Positions 16,905-26,184 are shown, counted from the first letter of the stretch. The stretch: 64,000 nucleotides of DNA from Streptomyces sp. cf386 (GCF_900103585.1 NZ_FNHV01000010.1:16462-80461), one strand, 5' to 3'. Notes: generated by a model not told the origin, from the sequence alone. Program-made: numbers and translations.

Positions 16905-17207
16905 TCAAGCGCGCCGGTCAGCCACCGCCCACGATGCCAGGGCCACCGCCCCCGCGACCCCGAACACGGCGGGCCAGGCGCCCACCTTCTTGGCCAGCGG
17001 ATGCGACCCGGCGAAGGCGCCGACATACGCGGCGGTCAACGCCCCCGCGGCCTTGCCGCCCGCCTGCTGCCGCCACTGCTGCGCGGCCGCGGCCCCCGCT
17101 ACGGCCAGCACGACCCCGCCGAGCTGCCGCTTCTTCGTCCAGCGAGCCACGCCGTACCCACCGACGAGCCCACCCGCCGCCACCGCCGCGCTGGGGATCC
17201 GCGCCAT
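16905..17207 (-). CDS. Small Ala/Gly-rich membrane protein
   Basis: 100 residues with about three short hydrophobic segments (AAVAAGGLVGGYGVA, LGGVVLAVAGAAAA, FGVAGAVALASWAVA). GGGAGG precedes the ATG. I do not recognise a family. It is followed on the same strand by the LLM oxidoreductase and another membrane protein further upstream, suggesting a loose operon. Confidence 0.7.
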   Translation of the reverse strand: MARIPSAAVAAGGLVGGYGVARWTKKRQLGGVVLAVAGAAAAQQWRQQAGGKAAGALTAAYVGAFAGSHPLAKKVGAWPAVFGVAGAVALASWAVADRRA

Positions 17208-17249
17208 GTCTGCCTCCCACCACTACTGCCGATCCTTGGAGAACCGAGG

Positions 17250-17747
17250 CTAACCGGCCTCCCCCTTGCGCGACGCGGCCCGGGCCCGCAGCTCCGACGC
17301 GTACCCCGCGCCGATGGCACACCCGGCGCCGGCGAGCGCGAGGCCCACCACGCCGGGGTTGACGTACCCGGGCACGTCGCCGTTGTCGTAACTCCCGCCG
17401 TCGCTCGTCTCGCAGACGAATCCGAGAGGGACGTACGAGACGGAGTGGCCGACGATCTCGATGCCCTGCTGATGCCGCTCCCACCAGCCCTGCGTACGGC
17501 AGGACTGCGGCGGTGACGAGTCGGCGCCGCCGTCCTCCGCCACCAGGACCGCGCCGCAGACGGCGAGCAGCCCCCATGCGTACAGTGCGCACGCCCCCGC
17601 ACCCACGAAGGCGGCGAGGGCGCGCAGCCGGACGGGGGCGCTCGCGCGCCGGATGCCGTGGTCGGCCAGTGTGCTGCCGCCGTATCCGAACAGAGCCACC
17701 GCGACGATCACCGCGACGACGACGAACAGCAGGAGCAGCAGCAACAC
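17250..17747 (-). CDS. Membrane protein with Cys-containing extracytoplasmic loop
   Basis: 165 residues from GTG behind GGAGG. Three hydrophobic helices (residues 1-21, about 44-70 and about 130-148) flank a loop of about 60 residues with Cys83 and Cys112 (SCRTQGWWERHQQG ... GFVCETSDGG) that could form a disulphide outside the cell. No family recognised. Confidence 0.7.
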   Translation of the reverse strand: MLLLLLLFVVVAVIVAVALFGYGGSTLADHGIRRASAPVRLRALAAFVGAGACALYAWGLLAVCGAVLVAEDGGADSSPPQSCRTQGWWERHQQGIEIVGHSVSYVPLGFVCETSDGGSYDNGDVPGYVNPGVVGLALAGAGCAIGAGYASELRARAASRKGEAG

Positions 17748-17792
17748 GTGGCCTCCAGGGGCTGTTACGGGAAGGGCGCTACGGGAAGGGCG

Positions 17793-18677
17793 TCACATGA
17801 GCTCGCCCAGGCGGTCCACCTGGTCCGGGTCGAGGCCATGGCAGTAGAGCATGACCTCGTCGGCGCCCAGGTCGGCGAACGCGGCAATCGCGGCGCGGAT
17901 CTCGGCGGGGGAGGTCAGCAGGCCGGCCACCATCCGGTCGGCCATGCCGGTGAAGGCGTAGTAGGCGTGCATGCGGGCGCGCGCGTCGTCGAGCACGTCC
18001 TGCGGGCCGAGCGCGACGTTCACCTGGGCCACGAGGCGGGGTTCGCCGTCGCGGCCGTACTCCTTCCAGAAGCCTCGGACGGTGTCGAACAGGCCGCCCG
18101 CCCAGGAGGGCGGCGCGGCGGCGAGGAAGCCGTCGCCCCAGCGGGCGACGCGTTCGAGGGCGGCGGGCTTGAAGCCGCCGAACAGCACCTGAGGGCCACC
18201 TGGCCGGGCGGGCGCCGGACCGATCGGGCCGACACCGATGCCGTCGCCGTCGCCGACACTGTCGTACGACTCGCCCCACCACAGCCGGCACATCAACGCC
18301 ATCTGCTGGTCCAGGCGCCGGCCCCGGGTGCGCAGGTCGGTGCCCGCGGCGCGGTGGTCGTCGTCCCGGCCGCCGACGCCCAGGCCGAGGACGAGGCGGT
18401 TGCCGCCGGTCATCCGGTCGAGGGTGGCGGCCTGCTTGGCCAGCAGGGCGGTGTCGCGCAGCGGGGCGAGCAGCACCTCGGTCTGGACGCGGATGCGCGA
18501 GGTGGCGCCCGCCAGGACCGACAGGGCGACCAGCGGCTCGGGGTTGTCGTACACGAGCCGGTCGAGCAGACCGAGCGTGCTGAAGGGGCCGGCTTCGGCG
18601 CGCCGGGCCCAGGTGAGCAGGGTGGCCGGGTCGCCGATGGGCAGGCCGATGCCCACGTTCGTACCGACGTTGTTCAT
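17793..18677 (-). CDS. LLM class flavin-dependent oxidoreductase
   Basis: 294 residues, luciferase-like (F420- or FMN-dependent) TIM barrel. NVGIGLPIGDPATLLTWARRAE at the start, RIRVQTEVLLAPLRDTALLAKQAATLDRMTGGN and LVLGLGVGGRDDD are typical. The start was chosen at the ATG with GGAGG 7 nt upstream; an upstream in-frame ATG at 18731 lacks that. Substrate unknown; F420 use is common in actinobacterial members but not proven here. Confidence 0.92.
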   Translation of the reverse strand: MNNVGTNVGIGLPIGDPATLLTWARRAEAGPFSTLGLLDRLVYDNPEPLVALSVLAGATSRIRVQTEVLLAPLRDTALLAKQAATLDRMTGGNRLVLGLGVGGRDDDHRAAGTDLRTRGRRLDQQMALMCRLWWGESYDSVGDGDGIGVGPIGPAPARPGGPQVLFGGFKPAALERVARWGDGFLAAAPPSWAGGLFDTVRGFWKEYGRDGEPRLVAQVNVALGPQDVLDDARARMHAYYAFTGMADRMVAGLLTSPAEIRAAIAAFADLGADEVMLYCHGLDPDQVDRLGELM

Positions 18678-18858
18678 GGAGGAGCCTCCGGAATGAGGGG
18701 TCGACAAGGACAGCTGCCGCCCCTCCTGCACCTCAGTGATCCCGATGGGCCTCAGTGAGGTGGGACGCTCCCGTTCTGCGGCGTGTTTCCGGGGGAACGT
18801 CTCTTCGAAGTCGGCTCACAGTAGGACGAGCCGACTTCGCGGGACAAACCATTTGCTC

Positions 18859-19743
18859 TCACCGGGACATCGGAGGGCGGGACATGGGAGGGCGGGACAC
18901 GGGCGGGCATGCGGAGGCCCGTTCGAGTACGACCGTCCGCATGCCCCCCGGCCCGCTCTCCTCGTGCCGCACGCGCAGCCCGGCGGTGCGGAGTTGCTCC
19001 AGCACCCAGGCGTGGGAGAGCCGCAGTTTGCGGTAACTGTGCGCGGTGAGGGTCCAGTCGGCGTCCGCGCCGTCCCGGGTGTGGATCAGGTCGTGCACGA
19101 CGACCGTGTAGTCGTCGAAGTCGTCCGGGTACTCCAGGAAGCAGGTCATGATCCGGTTCTCGGTGGCCCGGACCGGGAGGAAACGGTCGGTTCCGGTGAG
19201 CGGGACCGTCAGGTCGCGGTAGCCGAACACGGCCGTCCCGCCGGGTGCGAGCGCGGCGGCGGCATCGGCGAAGAGGGCGGCCACATCACCGCGGGTCGGC
19301 AGATGCGTCAGGGTGTCCCCCAGACAGACGACGGCTGCCGCCGACCCTGGCCGCACCAGCTCCCGCAGCGCCGTCCGCACATCCGCCCGCACCGGTCGTA
19401 CGGCAGTCAAGTCGGCCGCGTGTGCGGCGAGTTCGCCCAGCAACGGCCGGCTCAGATCGACCGCGAGGACGGAGTCGAAGCCCAGCCCGGCCAGCGCGAG
19501 GCTCGCCTGCCCCGGCCCGCACCCCAGATCCACGGCGAGCGCCCCGTCCGCCGGACCGGCCGCGGATTCCGGGGTCACACCCCACGCCAAGAGGGAGGCG
19601 CGCTGCGTCGCGGCGAGCGCGTCGAGATCGCCGCCGAGCATCCACGTGTAGTGCTCGGCGAGGAAACGGTCGTAGTGGTGGACGGCTTGGTCGAGTGCCG
19701 CAGCAGTCGGCGTTGTGGTCGTCGCGGTCGTCGCGGTCGTCAT
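18859..19743 (-). CDS. SAM-dependent methyltransferase
   Basis: 294 residues. The Rossmann SAM motif is AVDLGCGPGQASLALAGLG (about residues 70-88), followed by VLAVDLS and AVVCLGDTLTHLP. The N-terminus is Thr/Ala-rich and the last residues are a short repeat (PPMSRPPMSR) encoded by repeated GGGACATGGGAGGGC. It diverges from the Lrp/AsnC regulator 108 bp away, which may control it. Substrate unknown. Confidence 0.88.
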   Translation of the reverse strand: MTTATTATTTTPTAAALDQAVHHYDRFLAEHYTWMLGGDLDALAATQRASLLAWGVTPESAAGPADGALAVDLGCGPGQASLALAGLGFDSVLAVDLSRPLLGELAAHAADLTAVRPVRADVRTALRELVRPGSAAAVVCLGDTLTHLPTRGDVAALFADAAAALAPGGTAVFGYRDLTVPLTGTDRFLPVRATENRIMTCFLEYPDDFDDYTVVVHDLIHTRDGADADWTLTAHSYRKLRLSHAWVLEQLRTAGLRVRHEESGPGGMRTVVLERASACPPVSRPPMSRPPMSR

Positions 19744-19851
19744 CAGGGGACGGCTCCCTTCGGTCCGGCGGACGAGGGAAATGTAGGGCGGAATACGGGA
19801 GTTGGGCGGCTCGCCCGAACGAAATTCGGCACCCCGGGAAGAATGACGGCC

Positions 19852-20325
19852 ATGGACGACACTGATTCGGCGATCCTCACCCATCTCCAGCGCGATGCAC
19901 GGCTCACCAACCGCGAACTCGCCCGCAGGATCGGCATCGCACCCTCCACCTGCCTGGAACGGGTCCGCGCCCTGCGCGCCCGAGGTGTGATCACCGGCTA
20001 CCACGCGGCCGTCCAGCCACGCCTGCTGGGCCGCTCGCTCCAGGCGCTGGTCTTCGCCCGCCTGCGCCCGCTGAGCCGCGAGGTGATCCAGGACTTCGAG
20101 GGCTACCTGACCCGACTCCCCGAGGTCGTCTCGGTCTTCGTGGTCTCCGGCGACGACGATTTCCTCGTGCATGTGGCCGTCCCGGACATCGAGCACCTGC
20201 ACGCCTTCCTCATGGACCGCTTCAGCGCCCGGCGCGAGGTGGTGAGCTTCCGCAGCTCGGTGATCTACCGGCAGACGGAGACGCGCGTACTGACGCCCAT
20301 GGAGAACGGTCGGGACGCAGGCTGA
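19852..20325 (+). CDS. Lrp/AsnC family transcriptional regulator
   Basis: 157 residues. The N-terminal helix-turn-helix is DSAILTHLQRDARLTNRELARRIGIAPSTCLERVRAL, followed by the RAM/AsnC effector domain (YLTRLPEVVSVFVVSGDDDFLVHVAV). The start at 19852 fits GGGAAG 10 nt upstream; another ATG at 19843 is too close. It is divergent from the methyltransferase, its likely first target. Effector unknown, probably an amino acid. Confidence 0.93.
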   Translation: MDDTDSAILTHLQRDARLTNRELARRIGIAPSTCLERVRALRARGVITGYHAAVQPRLLGRSLQALVFARLRPLSREVIQDFEGYLTRLPEVVSVFVVSGDDDFLVHVAVPDIEHLHAFLMDRFSARREVVSFRSSVIYRQTETRVLTPMENGRDAG

Positions 20326-20328
20326 GCC

Positions 20329-20766
20329 TCAGACCCCGTCGAGCAGCGACATGAGGCCGTGGTCCAGCTCCGGCCCCAGGTCCTCTCTTCCCGGCTCGAC
20401 GACGGCGTACGACCGTTGCAGGAACCGTCGGAGAGAGGCCGTACCGAACCGGATCGCGGCCATGCCGTGCGGCGTGTGGAACTCCACGACCGTGCGGGAC
20501 CGCCCGAGCGGCACGATGCGGACGTCCCCGATCCCGGCCGTCCCGCTCCCGCGGAGCCCCTCCTCCAGCAGCGAGCGCGCGAACGTCCAGGTGGCCCCGC
20601 GCTCGTCGTCCGAGACATGGGCGGGGAAGTCGATGCGCACGGCGAAGGGATCGGCGGCGGAGTAGCGCAGGGTGGGGCGTATCGCCAGCTGCCGGTAGTG
20701 GGGGGTGACGAGGCGCGCGCGGACGGGCTGTTGGAGGGTCTGGAGGGTCTGGAGGGCGTGGCGCAT
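20329..20766 (-). CDS. SsgA-like sporulation/cell division protein (SALP)
   Basis: 145 residues. RIDFPAHVSDDERGATWTFARSLLEEGL, GIGDVRIVPLG, TVVEFHTPHGMAAIRF and FLQRSYAVVEPGREDL match the SsgA-like family, which is confined to morphologically complex actinomycetes and controls septum site and sporulation. The N-terminus has a short repeat (LQTLQTLQQ) from repeated CTGGAGGGT. Which SALP it is cannot be told. It is convergent with the Lrp gene, with only 3 bp between stop codons. Confidence 0.88.
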   Translation of the reverse strand: MRHALQTLQTLQQPVRARLVTPHYRQLAIRPTLRYSAADPFAVRIDFPAHVSDDERGATWTFARSLLEEGLRGSGTAGIGDVRIVPLGRSRTVVEFHTPHGMAAIRFGTASLRRFLQRSYAVVEPGREDLGPELDHGLMSLLDGV

Positions 20767-20967
20767 GGTCGGTCTGCTCCTGTGTAGGTGACATCGCGCC
20801 TTCTCGACCCGGCGGCGGGCCTTTTGATTACGCCGAAATGGAACGCGCTCTCTGTGATCTAACTCACGCGAACCAATTGGTTGAGATTTTAGTCATCTAC
20901 GCTGACAAACTCGCCCGCCGCCCATCAGCAGCTCAGCAGCTCAGCAGGCAACTGGAGCGTTCCTGCC

Positions 20968-22797
20968 ATGACCGACGGTTCCCCCAAGGTGCCCGCCCAG
21001 GCGTCACCGCCCGCGTCCGCGGCCCCGTCCGCCACCGCGACTGCCACCGCCTCGTACGCCCGTATCTACGAGGAACAGCAGCCGCGTCTGGTCGCTTTCG
21101 CGCGCTCGCTCACCCGTAACAACCCCTGGGCAGCGGAGGACCTGGTCGCCGAGGCGCACTTCCGCGTCTGGCGGCGGCTGTCGGAGGGGCACGAGATCGA
21201 GAACGTGCCGGCGTACCTGATGACGACGGTGCGGCACCTGGCCGCGACCGCCGGCGGCGATGCCCGCGAGACCCCGCACGACCCGCGGACCGCCGCCGAG
21301 CGGACCGAGATCGCCGTCCACGCGGAGGACGCGGCCGACCCGGCCGAGCAGGTCTCCTCCGTCGACCTGTTGGTGCGGGTGCTCGGCCAACTCCCCGAAC
21401 GCTGGGTCCAGGCCCTGTGGCTGGCGGAGGCCGAGGGCCAGCCGCTGGAGACGGTCGGCCAGCGCATCGGCGCCAAGCAGGGCGCGACGGCCGTACTCCT
21501 GCACCGGGCCCGCGAGGGCATGCGTCAGGCCTTCCTGCGCTCCCAGACCGGCGCCCCCGACGACCCCGCCTGCGAGGTCCACTGGGTGCGTATGCCGGCG
21601 TACGTCCGCGGCAGCGCGACCCCGCGCCAGTCGGAACGCCTGCTCGCCCACGTGGACGCCTGCGACGACTGCCGGGGCCGGCTCGCGGTCCTCATGCGCG
21701 CCAACGACCGCCTGCCCGCGATGGTCGGCCCGGCCCTGCTGGTCCTCGCCGTCGGCGGCACGGGCAAGTTCCTGCTGTCCTTCGCCGCCGGTGCCGCCGG
21801 AGCTGCCGGGTCCGTCGGTGCCGCGGCCGGCCTCGGCGGCCAGATCGGCGGCGCCCTGCACACGGCCCGCCAGGCGGTCACCGGCGGCGCAGGCGGTGCG
21901 AAGGTGCCGACGGCGATCGCGGCGGGCGCCACGGTCGCGGGCGCTGCCCTCGCCATGATGATCGCGCTGGGCGTGAACGACCCGTCTCCGGCACCGCTTT
22001 CGCCACGGGTGCCGCTCGCGGAGACGCCGGTGGCCGCGCGGCCGTCGGAAGCGCCGGTCGAGGCGGCGGAGGCGCCGGGGAGGCCGGGGGGTGAGGGGCA
22101 GGCTCTGGCTGCCGAGGCCGCGGGGGCGGGTACGGCGGTCAGGGGGCCGGTGGTTGCGGTTGAGTCGGGGGTTGAGGCGCCCGATGCCGGTGCGCCTGAT
22201 GCTGAGGTGCCTGATGCCGAGGTGCCTGATGTCGAGGTGCCGGTGGCCGACCCGCCCGCGGAGGAGAAGCCCGCGCCGGGAGGTGGCGTGCCGTCACCGT
22301 CCGTACCGGTGCCTGCGCCTGCGCCTGCTGATCCGGTGGGCGAGCAGCCGGAGAAGCCTGGGCCGGAGGAGCCGGGCCAGGAGGAGCCGGGGCACGGGAA
22401 GCCTGGGCCGGGGGAGCCGGGCCAGGAGGAGCCGGGTCACGAGAAGCCTGGACCGGAGAAGCCGGGCCAGGAAGAGCCCGGGCACGAGAATCCGTACCCG
22501 AACGATCCGGGGGCGGAGCCGCAGGACCCGGAGCCGGAGACCCCGGGGGCCGAGAGTCCTTCAACTCCGGTAGAGCCGGGGCCGGTTGAGGAGACGCCGG
22601 AGGCCCCGCAGGCCCCGCAGGCACCGGAGACGCCCGAGGCGCCCGAGGCGCCCGACACCCCGCAGGCGCCGGAGGGCCCGGAGAGCCCGGAGAGTCCGGA
22701 CCACCCCACCCCGCCGGAGACGACCGACCCCGACCCCGCACCCGCACCTGCCCCGCAGCCAACACCCGAGGCCCCCGGAAACGACTGCGGGAACTGA
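20968..22797 (+). CDS. ECF sigma factor fused to zinc-finger, membrane and Pro/Glu-rich domains
   Basis: 609 residues. Sigma region 2 is YARIYEEQQPRLVAFARSL ... NPWAAEDLVAEAHFRVWRRL (about 31-75). Region 4 is LPERWVQALWLAEAEGQPLETVGQRIGAKQGATAVLLHRAREGMRQAF (about 140-188). An anti-sigma-like zinc finger follows (His-x3-Cys-x2-Cys in HVDACDDC, about residue 230), then two hydrophobic stretches (about 250-290 and 310-332) and about 270 residues of Pro/Glu/Ala-rich sequence with three exact-length 15-residue repeats. This is a membrane-tethered sigma factor carrying its own regulator, of the kind known as ECFs with C-terminal extensions. A terminator follows. Confidence 0.88.
   Translation: MTDGSPKVPAQASPPASAAPSATATATASYARIYEEQQPRLVAFARSLTRNNPWAAEDLVAEAHFRVWRRLSEGHEIENVPAYLMTTVRHLAATAGGDARETPHDPRTAAERTEIAVHAEDAADPAEQVSSVDLLVRVLGQLPERWVQALWLAEAEGQPLETVGQRIGAKQGATAVLLHRAREGMRQAFLRSQTGAPDDPACEVHWVRMPAYVRGSATPRQSERLLAHVDACDDCRGRLAVLMRANDRLPAMVGPALLVLAVGGTGKFLLSFAAGAAGAAGSVGAAAGLGGQIGGALHTARQAVTGGAGGAKVPTAIAAGATVAGAALAMMIALGVNDPSPAPLSPRVPLAETPVAARPSEAPVEAAEAPGRPGGEGQALAAEAAGAGTAVRGPVVAVESGVEAPDAGAPDAEVPDAEVPDVEVPVADPPAEEKPAPGGGVPSPSVPVPAPAPADPVGEQPEKPGPEEPGQEEPGHGKPGPGEPGQEEPGHEKPGPEKPGQEEPGHENPYPNDPGAEPQDPEPETPGAESPSTPVEPGPVEETPEAPQAPQAPETPEAPEAPDTPQAPEGPESPESPDHPTPPETTDPDPAPAPAPQPTPEAPGNDCGN
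22351..22485 (+). repeat. Three 45-bp tandem repeats in the ECF C-terminus
   Basis: Units at 22351, 22396 and 22441 encode EKPGPEEPGQEEPGH-like 15-mers with few changes. They are in frame, so repeat number can vary without disrupting the protein. Confidence 0.85.
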
Positions 22798-22807
22798 CGT
22801 TCACTGG

Positions 22808-22838
22808 AGGCCGGACAGGCGAGTTGCCTGTCCGGCCT
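22808..22838 (+). terminator. Terminator after the ECF sigma gene
   Basis: A perfect 13-bp hairpin (AGGCCGGACAGGC/GCCTGTCCGGCCT, 5-nt loop) 11 bp after the stop codon. The 200 bases that follow are relatively AT-rich and contain no gene until 23024. Confidence 0.85.
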
Positions 22839-23023
22839 CTCCAAAACTCCCCAGTCCCTTCCATCTCATTCAGTCTCCTTCCGTCTCCTTCCGTTTCTGA
22901 ATTCGACGTTCCGTGCGCAGAGTTCAGAAATTGAGATGGTGGCGACCGGCCCGCAGCGCTACTCTTCTGAATTCCGGTAGGCGCGCGCAGGGGTGCGTGC
23001 ACGGGGGTATCGGGGGCGGCGGT

Positions 23024-24139
23024 ATGCGTTCAGTCGTGACAAGGGTGTTTGCTCTGCCGATAGTTGGGATGACGCTGCTGGCCACGATGGGTGCGGCAGG
23101 CTGTGACGGGTCGGCCTCCTTCACTCCAACTTTCTCGCCGGTGACATTCACGCTCGACTCATCGGGGAAAATCACCGTTTCCGTAGGGCGATCTTTTGTG
23201 ACCCCGATCGGGGTCTTCTCCGTGGATGCGGGAGTTGAGCATCAGTTCGAAATAAACCCCAAGGGATACCTCACAGCGGTGTTCCGATACCTGAGTCCCA
23301 AAGAGGGGCTGGTGGAGGCGGGATATCTGATCCGCACGGACCGCCGAGTCGAACCTTCCCTCGACGGCCAGTCCCTGGCCGCGGCCAAGGGCGGCACGCT
23401 GCGCATCGACGCCACCGAGGCCGAGCCGGGCGAGACGACCGAGCTCACCGTCTCCGACACCCCGCAGGATTCCCCGGTCCCCAGCGCCTCGGCCTCCGCG
23501 GCCTGTCCCGACTCCGGCGCCGTCGATGTCGTACTGCCGGAGGTGTCCGCCGGTGACTCCGTGACGGACACGGTCGCCAAGCTGACCGCCGCCTGCCTCC
23601 AGGTCCAGTACGCCGCCGAGGAGTCGGACGGGTCAGAGGGCGCCGTCACCAAGGTCGAGATTCCCACGACCGGCTCTGCCGGGACGGTGCAACTGCCGCG
23701 CCCCGACGAGTCGGCCCCCGGCCCGGGCGACAAGGTCGAGGCGTCCGTGGACAAGGCCGCCACGGTCTTCGTCGCGACCCCCGCGCAGACACCGTCTCCG
23801 TCCGACACCGACACCGATTCCGCCACCGACCTCTCGCCAACCCCCACGGACCCCGCTTCGCCCACGGACGACACGACCGCCCCGGCCACCACGACCGTCT
23901 ACGGCCGGGCCTCCGCCCCGGTCCGCTCCGACCCGAGCACGGCCGGTGTCCAGGTGAGCAGCATCGCCGCGGAGGGCGAATACCGGGCCCTGTGCTTCCA
24001 GCACGGCGAAGAGGTCTCCGCACACGGCTCCGTCAGCGACATCTGGGTCAAGCTGCTCCGCAGGAACGGCGAGACGGGATGGGTCACGGCGACCGCGCTG
24101 AGCGGCGAACCGGAGACGCTGGTCCCCACGGCCTGCTGA
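23024..24139 (+). CDS. Putative lipoprotein with C-terminal SH3-like domain
   Basis: 371 residues. The signal MRSVVTRVFALPIVGMTLLATMGAAGC gives lipidated Cys27. The middle has beta-rich segments and a Ser/Thr/Pro/Asp linker (about 255-300). The end (about 300-371, RASAPVRSDPSTAGVQVSSI ... GEYRALCFQHGEEVSAHG ... WVKLLRRNGETGWVTATALSG) reads like a bacterial SH3b domain, often used to bind cell wall. The segment around 180-245 is weakly PASTA-like. Function unknown. Confidence 0.75.
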   Translation: MRSVVTRVFALPIVGMTLLATMGAAGCDGSASFTPTFSPVTFTLDSSGKITVSVGRSFVTPIGVFSVDAGVEHQFEINPKGYLTAVFRYLSPKEGLVEAGYLIRTDRRVEPSLDGQSLAAAKGGTLRIDATEAEPGETTELTVSDTPQDSPVPSASASAACPDSGAVDVVLPEVSAGDSVTDTVAKLTAACLQVQYAAEESDGSEGAVTKVEIPTTGSAGTVQLPRPDESAPGPGDKVEASVDKAATVFVATPAQTPSPSDTDTDSATDLSPTPTDPASPTDDTTAPATTTVYGRASAPVRSDPSTAGVQVSSIAAEGEYRALCFQHGEEVSAHGSVSDIWVKLLRRNGETGWVTATALSGEPETLVPTAC

Positions 24140-24308
24140 CCCGGGTCGAGTTGAGGTGCCTGGCCGATCCTCCAGTGGGGCCGGGTTCACGTAGCGAAGA
24201 CGGCGGCTCGCCCACGGGCCGCACGCCGGCGGAACTGCATGAGGACTTGCTGACGCTGGACCCCGGCGGCCGGCCGGAAAATCACTCGCCCGGCCCTACT
24301 CTCACCGC

Positions 24309-24500
24309 GTGACCCGAGCGTCCTCGCTGACGGACACCCTTGTGACTCACGTCACCGAGATCGCGCGAAAAGAAAGCGGATGCTGTCCCCACGGCACTGG
24401 CATGCTCATGCATGACTACTGGGGGGTAATCACCGTCTGCGCACCGCGCCGGAACGGCCGTATCGACATGCCGCGCATCCCGACCATCGGCATGCCCTGA
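24309..24500 (+). CDS. Possible small protein (uncertain)
   Basis: A 63-codon GTG-initiated frame with mostly G/C third positions and two adjacent Cys (GCCPHGTG). There is no clear ribosome site and no recognised family. Outside it I see no gene in the intergenic stretch 24140-24595. It may simply be chance coding potential. Confidence 0.25.
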   Translation: MTRASSLTDTLVTHVTEIARKESGCCPHGTGMLMHDYWGVITVCAPRRNGRIDMPRIPTIGMP

Positions 24501-24595
24501 TACGCCGATCCGCTGCCGCCCGCCGCAGCGCACGTCTGCTCCCCACCCGTCACCTCCTGCAGCGCACCCCCATACACCGCTCCCGAGGAACACGC

Positions 24596-26086
24596 GTGCA
24601 CAGACCCAGGCTCAAGAGACATGCCCTACTGCCGGCAGTGACCCTGGCGGCCCTGCTGGCCACCGGTTGCTCCACCAACCCTCCGACCACCGCCACCGAC
24701 ACACCGACCACCAGCGCGGCCGAGACCCCCGAAGCCGCCCCGGTCCAGGAACAACTCGCCGTCGTGTCGCCCCCGTCCGGTACGGCCACCCCCACCGCGG
24801 TGGCCGACGAAGGAGAGGGAGGCACGGCGAAGAGGTCCTCCCTCAAGGTCGCCTCGTACGACAGGAAGAGCGGACGGGCCGTCATAAAGGCGCCCTCGGC
24901 CGGAGCCTCATCCAGCCCTTCACCCAGCCCTTCATCCAGCCCTTCACCCAGCCCCGCAAAGCACGCCACGGTCGCCGTCGGCGACATCATCGCCAGCGCC
25001 CCGGCCCCCGGCGCCCCCGACGGCGTACTGGCCGAGGTCACGCAGGTGGTGGGCGCCACGGAAGACGGCGATACGACCGTCGAGACCGAACCGGCGAAGC
25101 TCAACTCCGTGCTCGGCGCGAGCAAGGCCGCAGGCACGGTCCCGGTGGACCCGTCGGCGATGGAGGTCGAGCCGCTCGTCCAGGGAGTGAAGGTCTCCTG
25201 GGCCAAGACGGGTGACCTTCACTTCGGCCCCGAGGGCGCGAAACTTCCGCTCGGCAGCCTGCGTATCGACGTGGGCGCGGTGATCGCGACGGCCGAGGGC
25301 GCCCCGGCGTCGGCGGCGGCGTCAGTGAAGGGCTTCGTCCAGCTGGCCCCCGAGGTCGAGTTCTCTTACGACGGCTCCGGCTCCGGCACCGGCACCGGCG
25401 CCTCGCCCGGCGGCGCCTTCCTGGGCCTGTCCGGCGACTGGGCGTCCCAGTGGTCCCTGAAGGGCCGCGCGGCCGGCTCCACCGACGGACAGCCGATCCG
25501 CATCCCGTTCGCCGAACTCCACTCCGACCCGGTGATCCAGGTCGGCCCCGTCCCCGTAGTCGTAAATCTGGACCTGACCTGCTACATCCAGGTGAACGCG
25601 GACGGCAGGGTCACCGTCGACGTCGAACAGGGCCTCAAGGGCGACTTCCGCGTCGGCGGCACCTTCTCCTGGGCCAAGGGCTGGACCCCGGTCAGCGAGT
25701 CCGACATGACGGGCGAGCCCCTCAAGGCCCGAGTCACGGCGGCCGGCGACGTCAAGGCGGCCCTGGGCGCCGAGGCGACCGTGGGCCTCTACGGCACGGT
25801 GGGCGTCACCGCCGACCTCGCCCCCTACATCCGCGCCCACGCGGACGCCTCGGCCGAGGGCTCCGCCGACGGCACGGGAACGGTGACAGGCGCCTACGCC
25901 CTCTACGGCGGAGTGGACCTGACCGGCTCCCTCCAGCTCCAACTGACCATATTCGGCACACCCGTCTTCCAGAAGAAGATTCCGCTCGGGGCACTGCACC
26001 ATGAGTGGCCTCTGACGGAGGGCGGGGGAGCGATGACGACGAAGCCGACGACACCGACGAAGCAGTCGCAGCCGAAGACCGCCTGA
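24596..26086 (+). CDS. Large putative lipoprotein of unknown function
   Basis: 496 residues from GTG. LLATGC gives a lipidation site at about Cys25. A Ser/Pro repeat linker (about 101-121) comes from four copies of a CCAGCCCTTCA-type DNA unit (24911-24957). The rest (about 125-480) is Gly/Val/Ala-rich and beta-rich, with VSWAKTGDLHFGPEGAKLPLGSLRIDVGAVI and GDVKAALGAEATVGLYGTVGVTADLAPYIRAHADASAEG. No domain recognised. Surface-exposed by inference. Confidence 0.75.
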   Translation: MHRPRLKRHALLPAVTLAALLATGCSTNPPTTATDTPTTSAAETPEAAPVQEQLAVVSPPSGTATPTAVADEGEGGTAKRSSLKVASYDRKSGRAVIKAPSAGASSSPSPSPSSSPSPSPAKHATVAVGDIIASAPAPGAPDGVLAEVTQVVGATEDGDTTVETEPAKLNSVLGASKAAGTVPVDPSAMEVEPLVQGVKVSWAKTGDLHFGPEGAKLPLGSLRIDVGAVIATAEGAPASAAASVKGFVQLAPEVEFSYDGSGSGTGTGASPGGAFLGLSGDWASQWSLKGRAAGSTDGQPIRIPFAELHSDPVIQVGPVPVVVNLDLTCYIQVNADGRVTVDVEQGLKGDFRVGGTFSWAKGWTPVSESDMTGEPLKARVTAAGDVKAALGAEATVGLYGTVGVTADLAPYIRAHADASAEGSADGTGTVTGAYALYGGVDLTGSLQLQLTIFGTPVFQKKIPLGALHHEWPLTEGGGAMTTKPTTPTKQSQPKTA

Positions 26087-26142
26087 CCCTGATACGCCAC
26101 ACCACGCCACGCCTCACCCCGCACCACAGGGGTGGACCGACC

Positions 26143-26184
26143 GCGGGCCGCACCGAGGACTGACTGGTACTCGGCGCGGCCCGC
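26143..26184. terminator. Terminator between convergent genes
   Basis: Inverted repeat GCGGGCCGCACCGAG / CTCGGCGCGGCCCGC with one bulge and a 13-nt loop, followed by TTTCTT on the plus strand. It lies between the lipoprotein gene and the small membrane protein. Confidence 0.7.

Noticed and set aside
20329..20766. Naming the SsgA-like gene as a specific ssg gene
   Set aside because: The family is clear but the paralogues are hard to separate by eye, and the gene order did not give a firm identity.
24309..24500. Small protein as a confident gene
   Set aside because: Coding bias is fair but there is no ribosome site or family; kept only as a low-confidence entry.
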